Origin: Halieaceae bacterium
Lineage (GTDB): Bacteria > Pseudomonadota > Gammaproteobacteria > Pseudomonadales > Halieaceae
Reading direction: 5' to 3'
Length of the DNA stretch: 37,553 nucleotides
Assembly (NCBI GenBank): GCA_016744355.1
Contig: JADGEN010000028.1
Coordinates: forward strand, 1-37,553
The translations under genes and the position numbers were made by a program. Shown in pieces: positions 17,479 through 25,956 of the stretch. Position 1 is the stretch's first letter, and the number at the start of each line of letters is the position of its first letter. The notes below the pieces were generated by a model. That model worked only from the letters and a program-made list of their open reading frames with translations, did not search any database and had not been told where the DNA came from.

Positions 17479-17501
17479 TGTAAATAAAGCCGCACAATAT
17501 A
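17479..17501 (-). promoter_or_regulatory. Possible promoter with TyrR-like box upstream of the DAHP synthase gene
   Basis: One arm, TGTAAA at 17479-17484, matches the TyrR consensus TGTAAA-N6-TTTACA exactly; the other arm at 17491-17496 matches 3 of 6. It abuts a TATATT -10-like hexamer (minus strand, 17496-17501) with a 4-of-6 TCGATA -35 spaced 17 bases upstream. A repressor site here would suit an aromatic synthesis/transport operon. The match is weak. Confidence 0.28.
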
Positions 17502-17530
17502 CTACAAATAGGCCGGGGTATCGATATTCC

Positions 17531-18142
17531 TCACTTGCGTCGGGAGATACGAATCTTCCAATCCTTGCCCTCGACTCGCATCACATAGCCAAATCCATCC
17601 TCACTGACAACAACCGCAAAATCACAAGCCTTAAAGTGCCGCCTGTTTCTATCGACCTGTTTCCACACTTGGCCGTTTTCAAATTCAAAATACCACTCTT
17701 TGTTTATATTCTGCTGGCACCGAACAACACGAGTATGTATGTCGTTGTCCGGATGATCGGAGGGCTTTTCTTCAAACTTATAGCCGCCCATGCTGTCAGT
17801 CATCCTTGGCTGTTCGCCGGGGGCAACTATCGCGCTAGCGGTAGTTGTCTCAGGGGCTGCTGCGGTGGATGTGGCTTTGGTGGCTGCCGTGCCAACGCTG
17901 ACAGTCTCTGCTGACGTGGTGCCATCCCCGGGTTCCGGCTTGGGATTGGTCTGCATCGTAGTCTCACCCTGAATTACCTGCTTACCCAAAGTTTCATAAC
18001 AGGCGATACGCACATCATTGGCAACTATTCTAGCGCAGTTTTTCAGCTCAGCCACAATGGCAGCAGAATCGGCCACAGAAGCCGACGAAAAAACAGCGAC
18101 TGTAGCTGTAACGAGAAGGGCAGACCTGAGAGGCATCTTCAT
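17531..18142 (-). CDS. Periplasmic protein of unknown function
   Basis: This is a protein of about 203 residues with a signal peptide (MKMPLRSALLVTATVAVFSSASVADS). Next comes a short Cys-containing helix pair (NCARIVANDVRIACYETLG), a pattern seen at the N-terminus of many gammaproteobacterial envelope proteins and of TagO-like proteins. Residues about 65-110 are a low-complexity Thr/Ala/Ser linker. The C-terminal part (EWYFEFENGQVWKQVDRNRR, ending in GFGYVMRVEGKDWKIRISRRK) looks like a small beta domain. No function can be assigned. Of several in-frame starts I chose the one that gives a normal signal peptide. It lies 68 bases after the MocA-like gene. Confidence 0.65.
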   Translation of the reverse strand: MKMPLRSALLVTATVAVFSSASVADSAAIVAELKNCARIVANDVRIACYETLGKQVIQGETTMQTNPKPEPGDGTTSAETVSVGTAATKATSTAAAPETTTASAIVAPGEQPRMTDSMGGYKFEEKPSDHPDNDIHTRVVRCQQNINKEWYFEFENGQVWKQVDRNRRHFKACDFAVVVSEDGFGYVMRVEGKDWKIRISRRK

Positions 18143-18210
18143 GTGGTATTTCGCCATATTATTGGTTTGAACGATGAGTATAACAGCGAAACCTACACGC
18201 CTGAACCTGA

Positions 18211-18798
18211 CTAAAACCCCAGGGGCCTTCGCCGAGTACAACTCAGGTCAATGGGCCTATCAATATCTTGTAAAATACCACGGTCGGCACAATCTATGCT
18301 GCTCACTTTAGCGGCATACTTTGACAATAACTGGCGCGCGCCCACCTCACCGGAGTGCGCAGCCAGTTCGGAAAAATAGTCTGCGCCAAAAGCTACCGGG
18401 TGGCCAGCATGTCCATCACACACCGGACGACAAATCGTATCTGCCAATAGCGAGCTCCCAAGCTTGCTATAGGTGGTCGCTTGAACAAAAGGCATATCAG
18501 CCAGGGCGATGAGCACACCCTGCCAGCCGAAAATATGGACGATACCTTCCGCCAGTGTGGCTCCCATTCCCTTGTTCGCATTCTTACAAACAACAAATTT
18601 GGCGCGCATGCGATTACATATTTCTGCCGCTGCATCTTCAGCGCTTGCCAGACACACCAGCACAGGTAAGTTGCTCGCCTGTATATTCTCAAGCGTCGCT
18701 TCAAGCACTGCTTTTCCGTCGGGCATAAGTGCCAGTCTCTTGTCGCTACCAAAACGAACACTACGCCCCGCAGCCAGCAATAGAACACCAACGCTCAC
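18211..18798 (-). CDS. MocA-like molybdenum cofactor cytidylyltransferase (NTP transferase)
   Basis: This is a 195-residue nucleotidyltransferase. The N-terminal LLLAAGRSVRFGSDKRL matches the AAGxSxRxGxxK nucleotide-binding signature. Further down are GMGATLAEGI and the metal-binding LIALADMPFV, then GHPVAFGADYF, all as in MocA/MobA-type enzymes. MocA makes the cytosine dinucleotide form of the molybdopterin cofactor used by xanthine-oxidase family hydroxylases. It lies five bases downstream of the XdhC gene and in the same run as an exported hydroxylase, its likely client. The specific MocA assignment rests on that context. Confidence 0.85.
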   Translation of the reverse strand: MSVGVLLLAAGRSVRFGSDKRLALMPDGKAVLEATLENIQASNLPVLVCLASAEDAAAEICNRMRAKFVVCKNANKGMGATLAEGIVHIFGWQGVLIALADMPFVQATTYSKLGSSLLADTICRPVCDGHAGHPVAFGADYFSELAAHSGEVGARQLLSKYAAKVSSIDCADRGILQDIDRPIDLSCTRRRPLGF

Positions 18799-18803
18799 TA
18801 AGC

Positions 18804-19760
18804 CTACTCCCGCTTGCGCCGCAACGCAGTTAGCTCCGCAACAATCGATATTGCAATTTCCATGGGTGTTTTGCTTCCAATATCCAAGCCCACAGGGGCG
18901 TGCAGGGATGCCAGTTGCTCCCGGGAAAGATCCAGTTGCTGCAAGCGCAACAACCGCTTCTGCGTGGTTTTCTTCGATCCCAGCGCGCCTACATACCAGG
19001 CGTTACTGCTCAGTGCTTCCATAAGCGCCATATCATCTATGCGAGCGTCATGGGTCAACGTAATCACAATACTGTGTTGATCGTCGCAGCAGTTTCGTAC
19101 CGCATCATCGGGCATTCCACCCACTAGGGTTACATCCGGTCCAGCCCACTGCTGCAGCATTTTCTCTCGGGGATCGGTAACTATAACTTCATAATCCATC
19201 GCCACTGCCAGCTCTGCCAGAGAATGGCTCAGCTGCCCAGCACCTACCAATAGCATACGCATGCGTGGACCAAAACTCTGCTGCACAATGGCGCCGGTAA
19301 ATTTCAGTGATTGATAAGCGCCCTCAAAATCCAATACAGTAGCGCCATTTTCAAGATTGACCGTACGATGCAGACAGGCGCGACTCTGCATCGCCAAGAC
19401 TGCTGGCACCAACCAATCACTACTCGCATCTTCAGGTAAGAGTATTTGCACAAGAATTTTCAAGCGGCCACCACAGGGTAGCCCAAGGCGTTCGTTCTCC
19501 TGTGCGGATACACCGTATTCGATGACATGACAATCGCTTCCAGGAAGGTCTCCGCTGGATATTTTTTCCAACAAATCTTCTTCTACGCAACCACCCGACA
19601 GCGACCCCACCTGCTCACCACTCTCAGTACATGCCAATAGCGAACCTATAGGGCGAGGTGAAGAACCGACGGCTTCGACAATAGTACAAAGAAAAACTTT
19701 TTGTCCATGCTGCAGCCAAACCCCGGCGCGCTGCAACACCTCTAATTCAAGTGCTTTCAT
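18804..19760 (-). CDS. xdhC: XdhC/CoxI family molybdenum-enzyme maturation protein
   Basis: XdhC proteins bind the molybdenum cofactor, support its sulfuration and insert it into xanthine-dehydrogenase type enzymes. This 318-residue protein has both expected halves. The N-terminal XdhC/CoxI domain has VGSSPRPIG and GSLSGGCVEEDLL. The C-terminal Rossmann-like domain begins MRMLLVGAGQLSHSLAELA and contains THDARIDDMALMEAL and YVGALGSKKTTQKRL. The gene sits two bases after the DUF501 gene and five bases before the MocA-like gene. The client is most likely the hydroxylase encoded about 1.9 kb upstream in the same run. Confidence 0.92.
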   Translation of the reverse strand: MKALELEVLQRAGVWLQHGQKVFLCTIVEAVGSSPRPIGSLLACTESGEQVGSLSGGCVEEDLLEKISSGDLPGSDCHVIEYGVSAQENERLGLPCGGRLKILVQILLPEDASSDWLVPAVLAMQSRACLHRTVNLENGATVLDFEGAYQSLKFTGAIVQQSFGPRMRMLLVGAGQLSHSLAELAVAMDYEVIVTDPREKMLQQWAGPDVTLVGGMPDDAVRNCCDDQHSIVITLTHDARIDDMALMEALSSNAWYVGALGSKKTTQKRLLRLQQLDLSREQLASLHAPVGLDIGSKTPMEIAISIVAELTALRRKRE

Positions 19761-19762
19761 GT

Positions 19763-20293
19763 CTAGTCGCTGGCACCAATTTTATCTTCCCTGCGCCATT
19801 GGGCCTCCAAGAGACGGCCAATCGTATTGGGCACTACAAGATGAGCTGCATACCAGGTGTGTAGACAGCGAATTCTTCCGAAATCGGCAATACCGCCGAT
19901 ACCCCGACTCTGTAGTATCTGGTGGTAATTGAGTGAACGCAGCTTTTCTTCAACAGCTGCGGTCATATAGCTATTACGCAAAGTAATATGTGCCCGATGA
20001 TCGTCTTCCAGACTGGCCTGGAGCTCTGGGTCGGCATCCACTGTTTTCTGCAAACGCTGGATCAACCCACCCGCCTCGTCACCATCTATACGGTAAACAA
20101 TGCCTGGGTCTACCAACCAGAATAAGTTAGGAAACGGCGCATTATCAACAAGAGATGCAACCCTGATCACCACCGGTTCACCCGACGGCGCATAAACAGC
20201 GACATCTTCAAGACCCCGGGGCTCCCTGCCCAACATCATGGTAATTTTTCTAACAACTTCATCGGAGATGATAATTTTATCTTCATTTTTCAT
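19763..20293 (-). CDS. DUF501 family protein
   Basis: This is a 176-residue cytoplasmic protein with DUF501 features: LGREPRGLEDVAVYAPSGEPVVIRV, then APFPNLFWLVDPGIVYRID with a Cys-free version of the usual WL-C-P motif, and near the C-terminus GIGGIADFGRIRCLHTWYAAHLV followed by NTIGRLLEAQW. The family has no known function; the conserved His, Cys and Arg in the last block suggest a bound ligand or catalysis. Here it is tightly linked (two bases) to XdhC, which makes a role around molybdenum enzyme maturation worth testing but not shown. Confidence 0.75.
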   Translation of the reverse strand: MKNEDKIIISDEVVRKITMMLGREPRGLEDVAVYAPSGEPVVIRVASLVDNAPFPNLFWLVDPGIVYRIDGDEAGGLIQRLQKTVDADPELQASLEDDHRAHITLRNSYMTAAVEEKLRSLNYHQILQSRGIGGIADFGRIRCLHTWYAAHLVVPNTIGRLLEAQWRREDKIGASD

Positions 20294-20430
20294 GTGCGCA
20301 GTTTACGTTACCCGCCTAACATTTGACATCCACAGGGCAGATCTTTAGAGCGTCGCGTGTACCAAATACCTGTCGCCACCGGCATGAGCCAGACCAGACC
20401 AGAATCGCTGGACGAATGGCAGGCCAACCC

Positions 20431-21615
20431 CTAGTCGGCCATCTGGTCCACCGCATAGGTGTATACAACGTCAGTACTGGAATTGAGAGCTGTTTCTGCT
20501 GAATCCTGTATCACGCTGATAATGAAGCCTATCGCCACAACCTGCATGGACACCTCATAGGAAATTCCAAACAGGGAGCATGCCAGCGGCACCAACAATA
20601 AGCTTCCCGATGGCACCCCGCTTGCACCACATGCCGCCAGCGCCGAGATTATGCAGAGCACCAGGGCACTTCCCATAGAAACCTCTACACCCAGGGTATT
20701 GGCTGCCGCCAATGTTAGTACTGTAATAGTAATTGCGGCTCCCGCCATATTAACGGTAGCGCCTATAGGAATAGTGACGGTGTAAAGCTCTTCGCTTATT
20801 CCCAAGCGCTTCGCCAGCGATAGATTAACCGGAATATTGGCGGCTGAACTGCGTGTAAAAAATGCAGTAACACCCGACTCTCGCAAGCATTGAAATACTA
20901 TTGGGTACGGATTTCTTCGAGTGAGCAAAAACACAATCAGCGGGTTCATCACAAGCGCAACGATCAGCATTGCGGCGACCAGTAACATCGCCAAGCTAGC
21001 ATAGCCGGCAAGGGCATCAAGACCAATAGTAGCCACGGTGAAACACACCAGGCCAAATATGCCTATGGGGGCTAGACGTATAACCAGCTGAACAATATCG
21101 GTCATTGCGTCAGCAAATGTTTGTAGATGTAACTTGAAGCTGGCCGGGGCGTTTCGAAAGCTGATTCCCAGCAGTATGGCCCACGCCAGGCAACCGAGAA
21201 AGTTTCCTGTGATTAGTGCGTTTACTGGATTATCGATAAGCTTGAACAATACATCGGTGAGTACAGCTGTAACCTGCACCGGCGGATTACCCTCTGCGAC
21301 TACACTGAGAGCAATAGTCTGGGGGAAAATTTGGCTCAGTATTAGCGCTGTCACGGCGGCCAAAATAGTGCCTATCAGGTATAACAGTATAGTGACAAAT
21401 GTCTTTCGTCCATCGCTGCCAGATTCGTGTTTATTTGCGATGGCAGACATCACTAAAATCATTACTAACAATGGCGCTACAGCTTTCAGCATGCCGACAA
21501 ATAGCCGCCCCAGTAATCCTAAATTCTGCGCCAATGCCGGAAAGAAAAACCCCAACAACGCCCCCAGCGCAACCCCTATCAAAATCTGGGGCACAAGGCC
21601 CATCTTCATCACCAT
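20431..21615 (-). CDS. sstT: SstT-type Na+/serine-threonine symporter
   Basis: This is a 394-residue member of the dicarboxylate/amino acid:cation symporter family, closest in pattern to SstT, which imports Ser and Thr with Na+. Key stretches are CLRESGVTAFFTRSSAANIPVN, GATVNMAGAAITITVLTLAAANTLG, CGASGVPSGSLLLVPLA and FIISVIQDSAETALNSSTDV. These include the serine-rich hairpin and the NMAG and NSSTD substrate/ion motifs. It ends at DQMAD, slightly shorter than the E. coli protein. It lies 15 bases after the hydroxylase large-subunit gene and 137 bases before DUF501, an insertion between the enzyme and its maturation genes. The gap holds no gene I can support. Confidence 0.93.
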   Translation of the reverse strand: MVMKMGLVPQILIGVALGALLGFFFPALAQNLGLLGRLFVGMLKAVAPLLVMILVMSAIANKHESGSDGRKTFVTILLYLIGTILAAVTALILSQIFPQTIALSVVAEGNPPVQVTAVLTDVLFKLIDNPVNALITGNFLGCLAWAILLGISFRNAPASFKLHLQTFADAMTDIVQLVIRLAPIGIFGLVCFTVATIGLDALAGYASLAMLLVAAMLIVALVMNPLIVFLLTRRNPYPIVFQCLRESGVTAFFTRSSAANIPVNLSLAKRLGISEELYTVTIPIGATVNMAGAAITITVLTLAAANTLGVEVSMGSALVLCIISALAACGASGVPSGSLLLVPLACSLFGISYEVSMQVVAIGFIISVIQDSAETALNSSTDVVYTYAVDQMAD

Positions 21616-21630
21616 GAAATGGACAGTCTC

Positions 21631-23877
21631 CTAAACCGTGAAGTTTTTATTAAGAGGAAGCTCCCTGACTCGCCGACCGATAGCGGCGAAAACAGCATTC
21701 GCGATCGCGGGGGCGACCGGAGGCACTCCCGGCTCACCAATCCCACTGGGTGCTTTGTCACTGGGCACGAGGTACGTTTTAATTACCGCGGGAACCTGAT
21801 TAATACGCGCTATAGGGTAATCATGAAAATTGGACTGCTCTACCACACCCTGCTCAAAAGTTATCTCGCCCATAAGTGCCAGGCTCAAGCCAAAGGTCAT
21901 TGCACCTTCCAGTTGCGCGTGCACCCGATCGGGGTTCACTACTGTGCCGCAATCGGCCAGACAATGCATTTGCGTAACCTCAAGCTTGTTAGCAGAGACT
22001 CTAACTTTAACCGCCACAGCCACATAACTGAGAAAACTGCGTAGCGCACAGAGTCCCCAGCCTTCACCGTCGGGAAGTTTTTCTCCCCATGGGATCCTGG
22101 CGGTGAGATCCCGCACAACATGCTTTAAACGTGCTGTTTCGTAGGGAAAATCAGTCAGTGTTCTTCCGTGATTGCCAAAATCAAAACCTTCTGATGCAAA
22201 CTCCAGATGCCGATCTTCTCCGATGAGCTCCAGTAAAAAATCACGGGGGTCTTTGCCTGCACTATGAGCCAGCTCATCGACAAATGAACCAACACCAAAG
22301 CCGAAGGGAATATTGTAAACGGAGCGCATCCAACCAATGCGAGCATGGCCATTTGCTTTGTTACGCTCCAGTCTGATGTTGGGGATCTCGAAAGGAATAC
22401 TGCCGAAGGTCTGGCTCAGGGCACCATCACTCATCAGGTTTTCTCCCGCCGTGAAGGTGGACCCTATCGGCGGAGCTGCTTCTCTAGCTAACCATGCGAC
22501 GACTTTGCCCTTGTCATCCAAAGCTCCCTTATAGTACTGGGCGCAGCAGGCGTGAAAAAAGTCATGACGAATATCATCTTCGCGACTCCACACTACCTGC
22601 ACTGGCTTGCCCACCTGCCTAGCCAGTAACGCTGCCTCAACAACATAGTCTGGTTTCGACTTTCTTCCGAAGCCGCCGCCAAGCAGAGTGACGTGTACTT
22701 TGACTGACTTTTCATCAATGCCAAGTGCCTTGGCAATTTCAGCCTGTGCTACTTGCGGTGCCTGAGTGCATGTCCAGATTTCACACACTCCATCGCGTAC
22801 AACTGCAGTTGCCATGGGCGGTTCCATGGAGGCATGAGCCAGATAAGGCGTACGATAGGTGGCTTCAACATGACTACTGGACGCGGACATGGCGGTATCT
22901 AAATCGCCTCTTTGCCGCACTACCTCGCCCGGGTTTGAAGAAACATCGACAGCCAAAGCATCCAGGTAGACATTGGAATCGTGCTGTGTGTGTTCACTCT
23001 CTCGCCATTTGAGCTTGAGTGCTTCCCTGCCGCGCATGGCGCTCCAGGTATTACTCGCAACAACCGCAACACCACCGATTGGATTGAACTTCGCTGGCAG
23101 GGGTCGTGCTTCGATACTAACCACCTGTACTACCCCCTTCACCTTCCTGGCCGCAGAGTCATCAAAGGACTCAATTTTCCCACCAAGAAAAGGGGCGCGC
23201 TCGATACTGGCATAGAGCATACCAGGCAGAGATACATCGATGCCGTAAGTTGTGTTTCCCGATGTCATATCCTGTAAATCCACAATCGGAACGCTCTTTC
23301 CGATGTACTTAAATTGCTCAGGTGCTTTCAGTGTCAGTGAAGCAAGACCCGGCAAGGGCAATTTAGCAGCGTGGACAGCCAGTTCCCCGAAGCCCAACAC
23401 TCTGCCGTCAATGTGTTTTACCTGATGATCTGAGGCGGCGCATTCGCTGTGCGGAACACCCCAGACATGGGCTGCTGCTTCCTCCAGCATAAATCGGGCG
23501 GACGCCCCCATTTGCCGCATAATCGTATAAAAATCTCGTACTGAACGGGAACCATCGGTATTCTGGCTGCCGTAATCAGAATTCGCCAAGCCCTGAATGA
23601 CTTTGACTTGACCCCAGTTTGCACCCATTTCATCTGCCACAACCTGTGGCAAGCTAGTGCGTATGCCCGTGCCCATCTCGGAGCGATGAGCGATAATTTC
23701 AACACGGCCGTCGCTGCGTACAGACACGAATATATTGAGCGTTTGACCATCCGCACTGTCCAAAATATTTGTCATCCCGCTTAAAGCCGGCACCAGACCC
23801 GCCAACACCAAACCTCCTGCGGAAATTCCGGTCAGCTGAAGCAACCTGCGACGACTTATCTTCTCAATCGTGCTCAT
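21631..23877 (-). CDS. Exported molybdenum hydroxylase large subunit (isoquinoline 1-oxidoreductase beta / aldehyde dehydrogenase type)
   Basis: This is a 748-residue molybdopterin-binding subunit of the xanthine oxidase family. It begins with a twin-arginine signal (SRRRLLQ at residues 8-14, followed by a hydrophobic stretch), so the enzyme acts in the periplasm. IorB-like features are the repeat-like N-terminal part ([25 protein letters not shown]), [37 protein letters not shown] and the C-terminal GEPGVPP, whose Glu is the catalytic base. There is no FAD subunit, as usual for this type, where electrons go through the 2Fe-2S partner to a cytochrome. Overlap with the small-subunit gene is ATGA. 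The substrate (aldehyde or N-heterocycle) is unknown. Confidence 0.9.
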   Translation of the reverse strand: MSTIEKISRRRLLQLTGISAGGLVLAGLVPALSGMTNILDSADGQTLNIFVSVRSDGRVEIIAHRSEMGTGIRTSLPQVVADEMGANWGQVKVIQGLANSDYGSQNTDGSRSVRDFYTIMRQMGASARFMLEEAAAHVWGVPHSECAASDHQVKHIDGRVLGFGELAVHAAKLPLPGLASLTLKAPEQFKYIGKSVPIVDLQDMTSGNTTYGIDVSLPGMLYASIERAPFLGGKIESFDDSAARKVKGVVQVVSIEARPLPAKFNPIGGVAVVASNTWSAMRGREALKLKWRESEHTQHDSNVYLDALAVDVSSNPGEVVRQRGDLDTAMSASSSHVEATYRTPYLAHASMEPPMATAVVRDGVCEIWTCTQAPQVAQAEIAKALGIDEKSVKVHVTLLGGGFGRKSKPDYVVEAALLARQVGKPVQVVWSREDDIRHDFFHACCAQYYKGALDDKGKVVAWLAREAAPPIGSTFTAGENLMSDGALSQTFGSIPFEIPNIRLERNKANGHARIGWMRSVYNIPFGFGVGSFVDELAHSAGKDPRDFLLELIGEDRHLEFASEGFDFGNHGRTLTDFPYETARLKHVVRDLTARIPWGEKLPDGEGWGLCALRSFLSYVAVAVKVRVSANKLEVTQMHCLADCGTVVNPDRVHAQLEGAMTFGLSLALMGEITFEQGVVEQSNFHDYPIARINQVPAVIKTYLVPSDKAPSGIGEPGVPPVAPAIANAVFAAIGRRVRELPLNKNFTV

Positions 23878-24338
23878 GTGTTTTCTCCGCGGTCCTTTGC
23901 CGCCTGGGAAATCGCAGCGCGAATTCTCGGATACGTTCCACAGCGGCACAGATTACCCGACATCGCGGTGTCGATTTCTGTATCGGTAGGGTTGGCGTTA
24001 CTCGCCAGCAACGCAGCAGCACTCATTATTTGGCCCGACTGGCAGTAACCACATTGAGGGACGTTATTATCTTGCCATGCGCGCTGCACGTTGTGAGAGG
24101 CGTTTGAAGACAGACCTTCAATAGTGAGGATATCGCCTTCTGCAGCTAGCGACAGCGGCAACTGGCAAGACCGCATAGCCTTGCCATTCAGGTGTATAGT
24201 ACAGGCTCCACACAAGCCTTTTCCACATCCAAATTTGGTGCCACGCAATCCGAGAAAATCGCGTAACACCCACAGCAAGGGCGTATCGGCCTCAGCATCA
24301 ACTTCATGTAGGTCGCCATTCACTTTCAGCTTTATCAT
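23874..24338 (-). CDS. [2Fe-2S] small subunit of the molybdenum hydroxylase (IorA-like)
   Basis: This is a 154-residue protein with two 2Fe-2S clusters. The N-terminal plant-ferredoxin-like domain has [22 protein letters not shown] (Cys spacing x4-x2, then a distant Cys). The C-terminal helical domain has [10 protein letters not shown] and [12 protein letters not shown]. It passes electrons from the molybdenum site in the partner to an outside acceptor. It has no signal of its own and would be exported with the Tat-signal subunit. The gene overlaps by ATGA with both the upstream DUF1653 gene and the downstream large-subunit gene. Confidence 0.93.
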   Translation of the reverse strand: MIKLKVNGDLHEVDAEADTPLLWVLRDFLGLRGTKFGCGKGLCGACTIHLNGKAMRSCQLPLSLAAEGDILTIEGLSSNASHNVQRAWQDNNVPQCGYCQSGQIMSAAALLASNANPTDTEIDTAMSGNLCRCGTYPRIRAAISQAAKDRGENT

Positions 24339-24556
24339 GGTTCACCGTCCCCGATATACTCAAAACGCTGTAGACGCTTTCCTTCGTGCTCAACAGGCTC
24401 CAAAAACATAGCCAGTGGCCTGACCCACAAACCACCCTCTCCATACAAGGGGGAGTAAACCACTAGCTGCTCGCCAGTTTCAGAGTGGGTGGCAAGCCCC
24501 CTCACCTCATAATCTGCGCCTTTAAAGTGTCTATATCTACCTTGCTTGAGACCCAT
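24335..24556 (-). CDS. DUF1653 family protein
   Basis: This is a 73-residue protein matching the DUF1653 pattern: G(R)[34 protein letters not shown], then [26 protein letters not shown]. The family is a small beta-barrel-like domain of unknown function, widespread and often alone. It overlaps the hydroxylase small-subunit gene by four bases, so it is translated together with it. I know of no established link between the family and molybdenum enzymes, so the coupling may be incidental. Confidence 0.82.
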   Translation of the reverse strand: MGLKQGRYRHFKGADYEVRGLATHSETGEQLVVYSPLYGEGGLWVRPLAMFLEPVEHEGKRLQRFEYIGDGEP

Positions 24557-24589
24557 AGTACTTATCGCCTTTACAAAGCCTCCCGCCGA

Positions 24590-25381
24590 CTAATCCAGCA
24601 GCTCGGGCTGCTCCGCCACAATCACATCATACAGGGGCTGGAAACTAAACCAGCCTGCCAAATGAGAACCTACGGTTTCCCTGGTTATTTCAGCATACTC
24701 TGGCTCGATAAGCTTTGGGGTTCCAGCGGCTTCAGCTAGCAACTGAGCCTGACAGCTTCGCTCCATAGTGATATACCACCACGCGGCTTCATCAACACTT
24801 TCGCCAACTGTTAATAAGCCGTGATTCTGCAAGATTATCGCTTTGTTATCACCCAGGGCGGCTGCAAGTTTTTCGCCCTCGCTGGTATCTACAACGACAC
24901 CGCGAAAGTCATCAAACAGAGCATGATTATTGTAAAACGCACAGGAATCCTGAGTGATGGGGTCTAATAATCGGCCCAGAGAAGCCCAGGCCTTGCCATA
25001 CACCGAATGCGAATGAGCGGCGGCTGTTACTTCCGGGTGCGCCATGTGAATTCGCGAGTGAATCGTGAAGGCTGCGCGATTTAGCAAACCATTGCCTTCA
25101 ACGACTTCCCCTTCATGACTCACCAGGAGTAAATCGGAAACTGTCATCTGCTTGAAGGATTTACCCATGGGGTTCACCCAGAAGTGGTCGGTTTTACCCG
25201 GGTCACGCACGGTGATATGGCCCGCAACCCCTTCATCGAAACCAAATTTACCGAACAGACGCAGCGCGGCTGAAAGCTTCTCTTTACGATCTTTACGAAT
25301 TTCATCTACCGACTCAGGCTGTTCGGCCATTACCGCATTAGCAGCATCCTGATTCATGACAATATTATTTGTGCTATCCAT
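24590..25381 (-). CDS. Class II aldolase/adducin family protein lacking the catalytic Glu
   Basis: This is a 263-residue class II aldolase/adducin fold. The zinc His residues are visible: HSHS in AAAHSHSVYGKAW, and LQNHGLLTVG. The phosphate-loop counterpart reads GVAGHITVRDP. Counting back 19 positions from the first zinc His, the catalytic Glu of FucA-type aldolases is replaced by Ala (NRAAFTIHSRIHMAHPE). This fits the adducin-like subgroup seen in many proteobacteria, whose reaction is not known. An AGAGGAAG ribosome site lies nine bases upstream. It sits between an HxlR regulator and DUF1653, with 33 bases on each side, and is probably part of the same transcript as the hydroxylase. Confidence 0.85.
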   Translation of the reverse strand: MDSTNNIVMNQDAANAVMAEQPESVDEIRKDRKEKLSAALRLFGKFGFDEGVAGHITVRDPGKTDHFWVNPMGKSFKQMTVSDLLLVSHEGEVVEGNGLLNRAAFTIHSRIHMAHPEVTAAAHSHSVYGKAWASLGRLLDPITQDSCAFYNNHALFDDFRGVVVDTSEGEKLAAALGDNKAIILQNHGLLTVGESVDEAAWWYITMERSCQAQLLAEAAGTPKLIEPEYAEITRETVGSHLAGWFSFQPLYDVIVAEQPELLD

Positions 25382-25414
25382 GGTGTCTACTTCCTCTTTT
25401 TTTAAACAGTCGAG

Positions 25415-25945
25415 TTAGTGCGGGAATGAACGCGCCAGTAGCTCCTGAATTTCAGGATTGGGCTCACCCTCGTTTTCCAGTTCTGCTGCAAGCCCTTGCA
25501 GGGCAGGTCCTACCTTAATGCTTACCTCTTCGGGACGCAGGGCTTCACCACATTCGCTGCAGGCGAGCACCGGCTTTGTCTTCTTACCGCAGGATGTGTG
25601 GGTATACTCAAGAGGTACACCTTCGCCAGCGTCCATCCATTCGTCTCCCCATCGACCCAGACTCATTAATACAGGGTATAGGCTCAGGCCCTTACGGGTG
25701 AGGCGATACTCGTAACGTACTGGTTTTTTATTATAGGGGACTTTCACCAAAACGCCCTGCTCCACAAGTTTACCCAAACGCTCGGACAAGCGGTGTCGAG
25801 TAATGCCCAAGTTATGCTGAAATTTGTCAAAGCGGCGGGTACCAAAAAAGGCATCACGCAAAATGAGGAGCGTCCAGCGCTCCCCAACGACAGATAAAGC
25901 GCGTGCAACCGAACAAATTTGCTGGTCTATTTCATCCCAACGCAT
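25415..25945 (-). CDS. HxlR-family winged-helix regulator with cysteine-bearing C-terminal extension
   Basis: This is a 176-residue protein. Residues about 5-100 form the HxlR/MarR-like winged helix: CSVARALSVVGERWTLLILRDAFFG, RFDKFQHNLGITRHRLSERLGKLVEQG and YEYRLTRKGLSLYPV. Typical HxlR proteins stop at 100-120 residues; this one continues with SCGKKTKPVLACSECGEAL, a possible zinc-binding Cys set, and a tail. HxlR proteins often sense electrophiles or small aromatics. I chose the ATG at 25945, preceded by GAGGT, over a GTG further upstream. It lies 11 bases after nhaD and 33 bases before the aldolase homologue, which it may control. Confidence 0.85.
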   Translation of the reverse strand: MRWDEIDQQICSVARALSVVGERWTLLILRDAFFGTRRFDKFQHNLGITRHRLSERLGKLVEQGVLVKVPYNKKPVRYEYRLTRKGLSLYPVLMSLGRWGDEWMDAGEGVPLEYTHTSCGKKTKPVLACSECGEALRPEEVSIKVGPALQGLAAELENEGEPNPEIQELLARSFPH

Positions 25946-25956
25946 GGGCGACCTCA

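Noticed and set aside
20308..20385. 25-codon ORF on the - strand between sstT and DUF501, in frame with sstT after its TAG stop
   Set aside because: It has a tempting CGC pair near the end (LPCGC), but it is too short, lacks a ribosome site, and SstT is already complete at its stop. Read-through is not supported.
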